From: Pelagihabitans sp963760375 | GTDB taxonomy: Bacteria > Bacteroidota > Bacteroidia > Flavobacteriales > Flavobacteriaceae | Assembly (NCBI GenBank): GCA_963760375.1 | Contig: CAVXCS010000007.1 | Coordinates: forward strand, 930,001-994,000 | Reading direction: 5' to 3' | DNA length: 64,000 bases | Part shown: positions 62,514-64,000 of the stretch, one piece after another | Layout of the letters: every line of letters begins with the position of its first letter | Position numbering within the stretch: position 1 is the stretch's first letter | Notes under the pieces: model-generated | The model's database searches: none | What the model was told of the DNA's origin: nothing | Seen by the model: only the letters and a program-made list of their open reading frames with translations | Position numbers and translations under genes: made by a program

Positions 62514-64000
62514 ATGGCAGAAAATGCAAACATAAGGCTTAATAAGGTCCTTAGGGAGCTTAATATTTCATTGGATAGGGCGGTCGATTATCTTGCGTCA
62601 AAAGGAATTACCATCGAAGCAAGGCCGACGGCCAAGATTTCCGATGAGATATATCATGTGCTTCAGGATGAGTTTGAGACCGACATGAGCAAGAAGGTTG
62701 CATCCCAAGAAGTGGGGGAGGAGAAAAGGAAGGAAAAAGAGGCCATAAGAATACAGCTCGAACAGGAACAGGAAGACAAACGACTTGAAAGGGAAAAGCG
62801 GGCGGCAGCTTCCGAAAAAATAATAAGGGCCAAAGGTGAAATCACCGGTCCGAAAAAAGTGGGCAAAATTGATCTGGAGGCGGCCAAAAAACCAAAGCCC
62901 GTTGTAAAGGCCGAGGAGGCGCCCGTCAAGGAAAAGAAAGAAAAGAAGGTTAAAGAACCTGTGGCCAAGGTCGAAAAAGCCGCTGTGCCCAAAATTGAAA
63001 AACCGCAAACCCCTGTTGCCGAAACTGAAACTGAAACCGAAACCGAGGAAACGACACCGGCGGCGGAGAAGATCACCACGAAATACAAGAAGTTGAGCGG
63101 CCCAAAGATAATGGGCGATAAAATCGATTTGACCCAGTTCAACAAACCCAAGAAAAAGAAAGAGGAATCAAAGGCGGGCGGTGAGTCATCCGACAGGAAA
63201 AAAAGGCGCAAACGCATCATAAGTTCGCCAGGAAGCGGTTCAGGCGGGGATTCGTCAGTTCGCGGCAGAGGCGGAGTACAACGAAAAGGTATTGGACAGC
63301 GTTATGGCGCCCCAAAAGTAGAGCCTACCGAGGAAGATGTACAAAAACAAGTAAGGGAAACCCTGGAAAAACTCCAAGGAAAATCTAAAAAGGGCAAGGG
63401 CGCAAAATACAGAAGGGATAAAAGAGATCAGCACCGGCAACAAACCGAAAAGGATCTTGAACAACAGGAACTGGACAGCAAGGTGCTCAAGGTGACCGAA
63501 TTCGTAACTGCCAGTGAAGTGGCCACCATGATGAACGTCTCCACCACCGAAATTATATCGGCCTGTATGTCTTTGGGCATCATGGTTACGATGAACCAAC
63601 GCTTGGATGCCGAAACGCTTTCGATCGTGGCCGATGAATTTGGCTATGAGGTTGAGTTCGTCAACGCAGAAATCGAAGAAGCGATCGAAGAAACCGAAGA
63701 TAAGCCGGAAGACTTGAAGCCCAGGGCCCCGATCGTTACCGTCATGGGACACGTTGACCACGGGAAGACTTCCCTTTTGGATTACGTAAGGGAAGCCAAT
63801 GTGATCGCTGGGGAAAGTGGTGGTATCACCCAACACATAGGCGCCTACAGTGTTATGCTCGACAATGGGCAACGCATCACCTTCTTGGATACCCCGGGCC
63901 ACGAGGCCTTTACGGCCATGAGGGCAAGGGGCGCACAGGTGACCGATATCGCGGTCATCGTGATTGCGGCCGATGACGATATCATGCCACAGACGAAGGA
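62514..64000 (+). CDS. infB: Translation initiation factor IF-2 (partial)
   Basis: The first 495 residues are in the window; the stop lies beyond the right edge. A short N-terminal IF2N domain (RLNKVLRELNISLDRAVDYL) is followed by a long charged Lys/Glu linker (KEKKEKKVKEPVAKVEKAA) and a second IF2N-like part (SEVATMMNVSTTEIISACMS), then the GTPase domain with GHVDHGKT at residues 412-419 and DTPGHEAFTAMRARG near 460. It positions initiator tRNA on the 30S subunit. It is 43 bases downstream of nusA. Confidence 0.97.
   Translation, partial: MAENANIRLNKVLRELNISLDRAVDYLASKGITIEARPTAKISDEIYHVLQDEFETDMSKKVASQEVGEEKRKEKEAIRIQLEQEQEDKRLEREKRAAASEKIIRAKGEITGPKKVGKIDLEAAKKPKPVVKAEEAPVKEKKEKKVKEPVAKVEKAAVPKIEKPQTPVAETETETETEETTPAAEKITTKYKKLSGPKIMGDKIDLTQFNKPKKKKEESKAGGESSDRKKRRKRIISSPGSGSGGDSSVRGRGGVQRKGIGQRYGAPKVEPTEEDVQKQVRETLEKLQGKSKKGKGAKYRRDKRDQHRQQTEKDLEQQELDSKVLKVTEFVTASEVATMMNVSTTEIISACMSLGIMVTMNQRLDAETLSIVADEFGYEVEFVNAEIEEAIEETEDKPEDLKPRAPIVTVMGHVDHGKTSLLDYVREANVIAGESGGITQHIGAYSVMLDNGQRITFLDTPGHEAFTAMRARGAQVTDIAVIVIAADDDIMPQTK

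Noticed and set aside
62598..63220. Two minus-strand frames with signal-like hydrophobic starts
   Set aside because: Antisense to the Lys/Glu-rich linker of IF-2, which reads as Phe/Leu/Ser in reverse; not genes.

Overview
The window is chromosomal DNA from a member of the Bacteroidota, most likely a marine Flavobacteriaceae. Support comes from type IX secretion (T9SS) sorting domains, a TonB-dependent receptor with DUF4249 lipoproteins, paired ExbD genes with a PorT-like barrel, a HYC_CC_PP protein, a DUF2723 (GT117) membrane protein, and several promoters of the Bacteroidota type (TTG, about 19-23 bases, TAnnTTTG). No rRNA, CRISPR array, insertion sequence, phage or integrative element was seen; it reads as ordinary core chromosome with a few accessory patches.

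Layout. 1-5.1 kb (minus strand): a heavy-metal efflux operon of HYC_CC_PP protein, CusA/CzcA-type RND pump and TolC-like channel (the last cut by the window edge). 5.2-8.1 kb: fasciclin protein, a tiny membrane ORF, a sugar porter and a small lipoprotein. 8.1-11.6 kb: envelope sugar genes, Kdo transferase (kdtA) and galE, both broken by single-base indels, around an intact DegT-type aminotransferase. 11.7-17.6 kb: amidohydrolase, an unknown protein, a large secreted PhoX-like protein with twelve metal-binding repeats, and a small barrel protein. 17.8-22.9 kb: 2-oxoglutarate dehydrogenase E1 and E2 with an M23 peptidase between them. 23-28.9 kb: retropepsin-like protein, TatD, asparaginase I, tRNA-Ser, then an ExbB / membrane protein / ExbD / ExbD operon and a PorT-like barrel.

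29-35 kb (minus): PAP2-like protein, rpoN, asnS and an MMPL/RND exporter. 35.2-36.5 kb: pyrH-frr. 36.7-39.5 kb: M61 peptidase and a membrane protein/XRE regulator pair under a palindrome-covered promoter. 39.5-42.7 kb (minus): rplM-rpsI-rpsB-tsf, with an unusually extended S2. 43-48.5 kb: lipocalin-like lipoprotein, two tandem DUF4249 lipoproteins and their TonB-dependent receptor. 48.5-52.9 kb (minus): a minimal T9SS cargo protein, polA and a Tat-exported glycosylasparaginase. 52.9-55.3 kb: cutC, a membrane metallophosphoesterase and a cysteine-less thioredoxin. 55.4-60.6 kb: DUF2723 protein, tRNA-Gln and a cation/proton antiporter. 60.7-64 kb: rimP-nusA-infB (infB cut by the edge) with an attenuator-like leader.

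The strongest points for follow-up are the S2 protein fused to a helix-hairpin-helix domain, the near-identical 144-bp repeats in the PhoX-like gene, two promoters overlaid by ATGTAAA/TTTACAT palindromes, the terminator-like hairpin ahead of rimP-nusA-infB, and the clustered frameshifts in kdtA and galE, which may be sequence errors. I did not find a clearly new multi-gene system.
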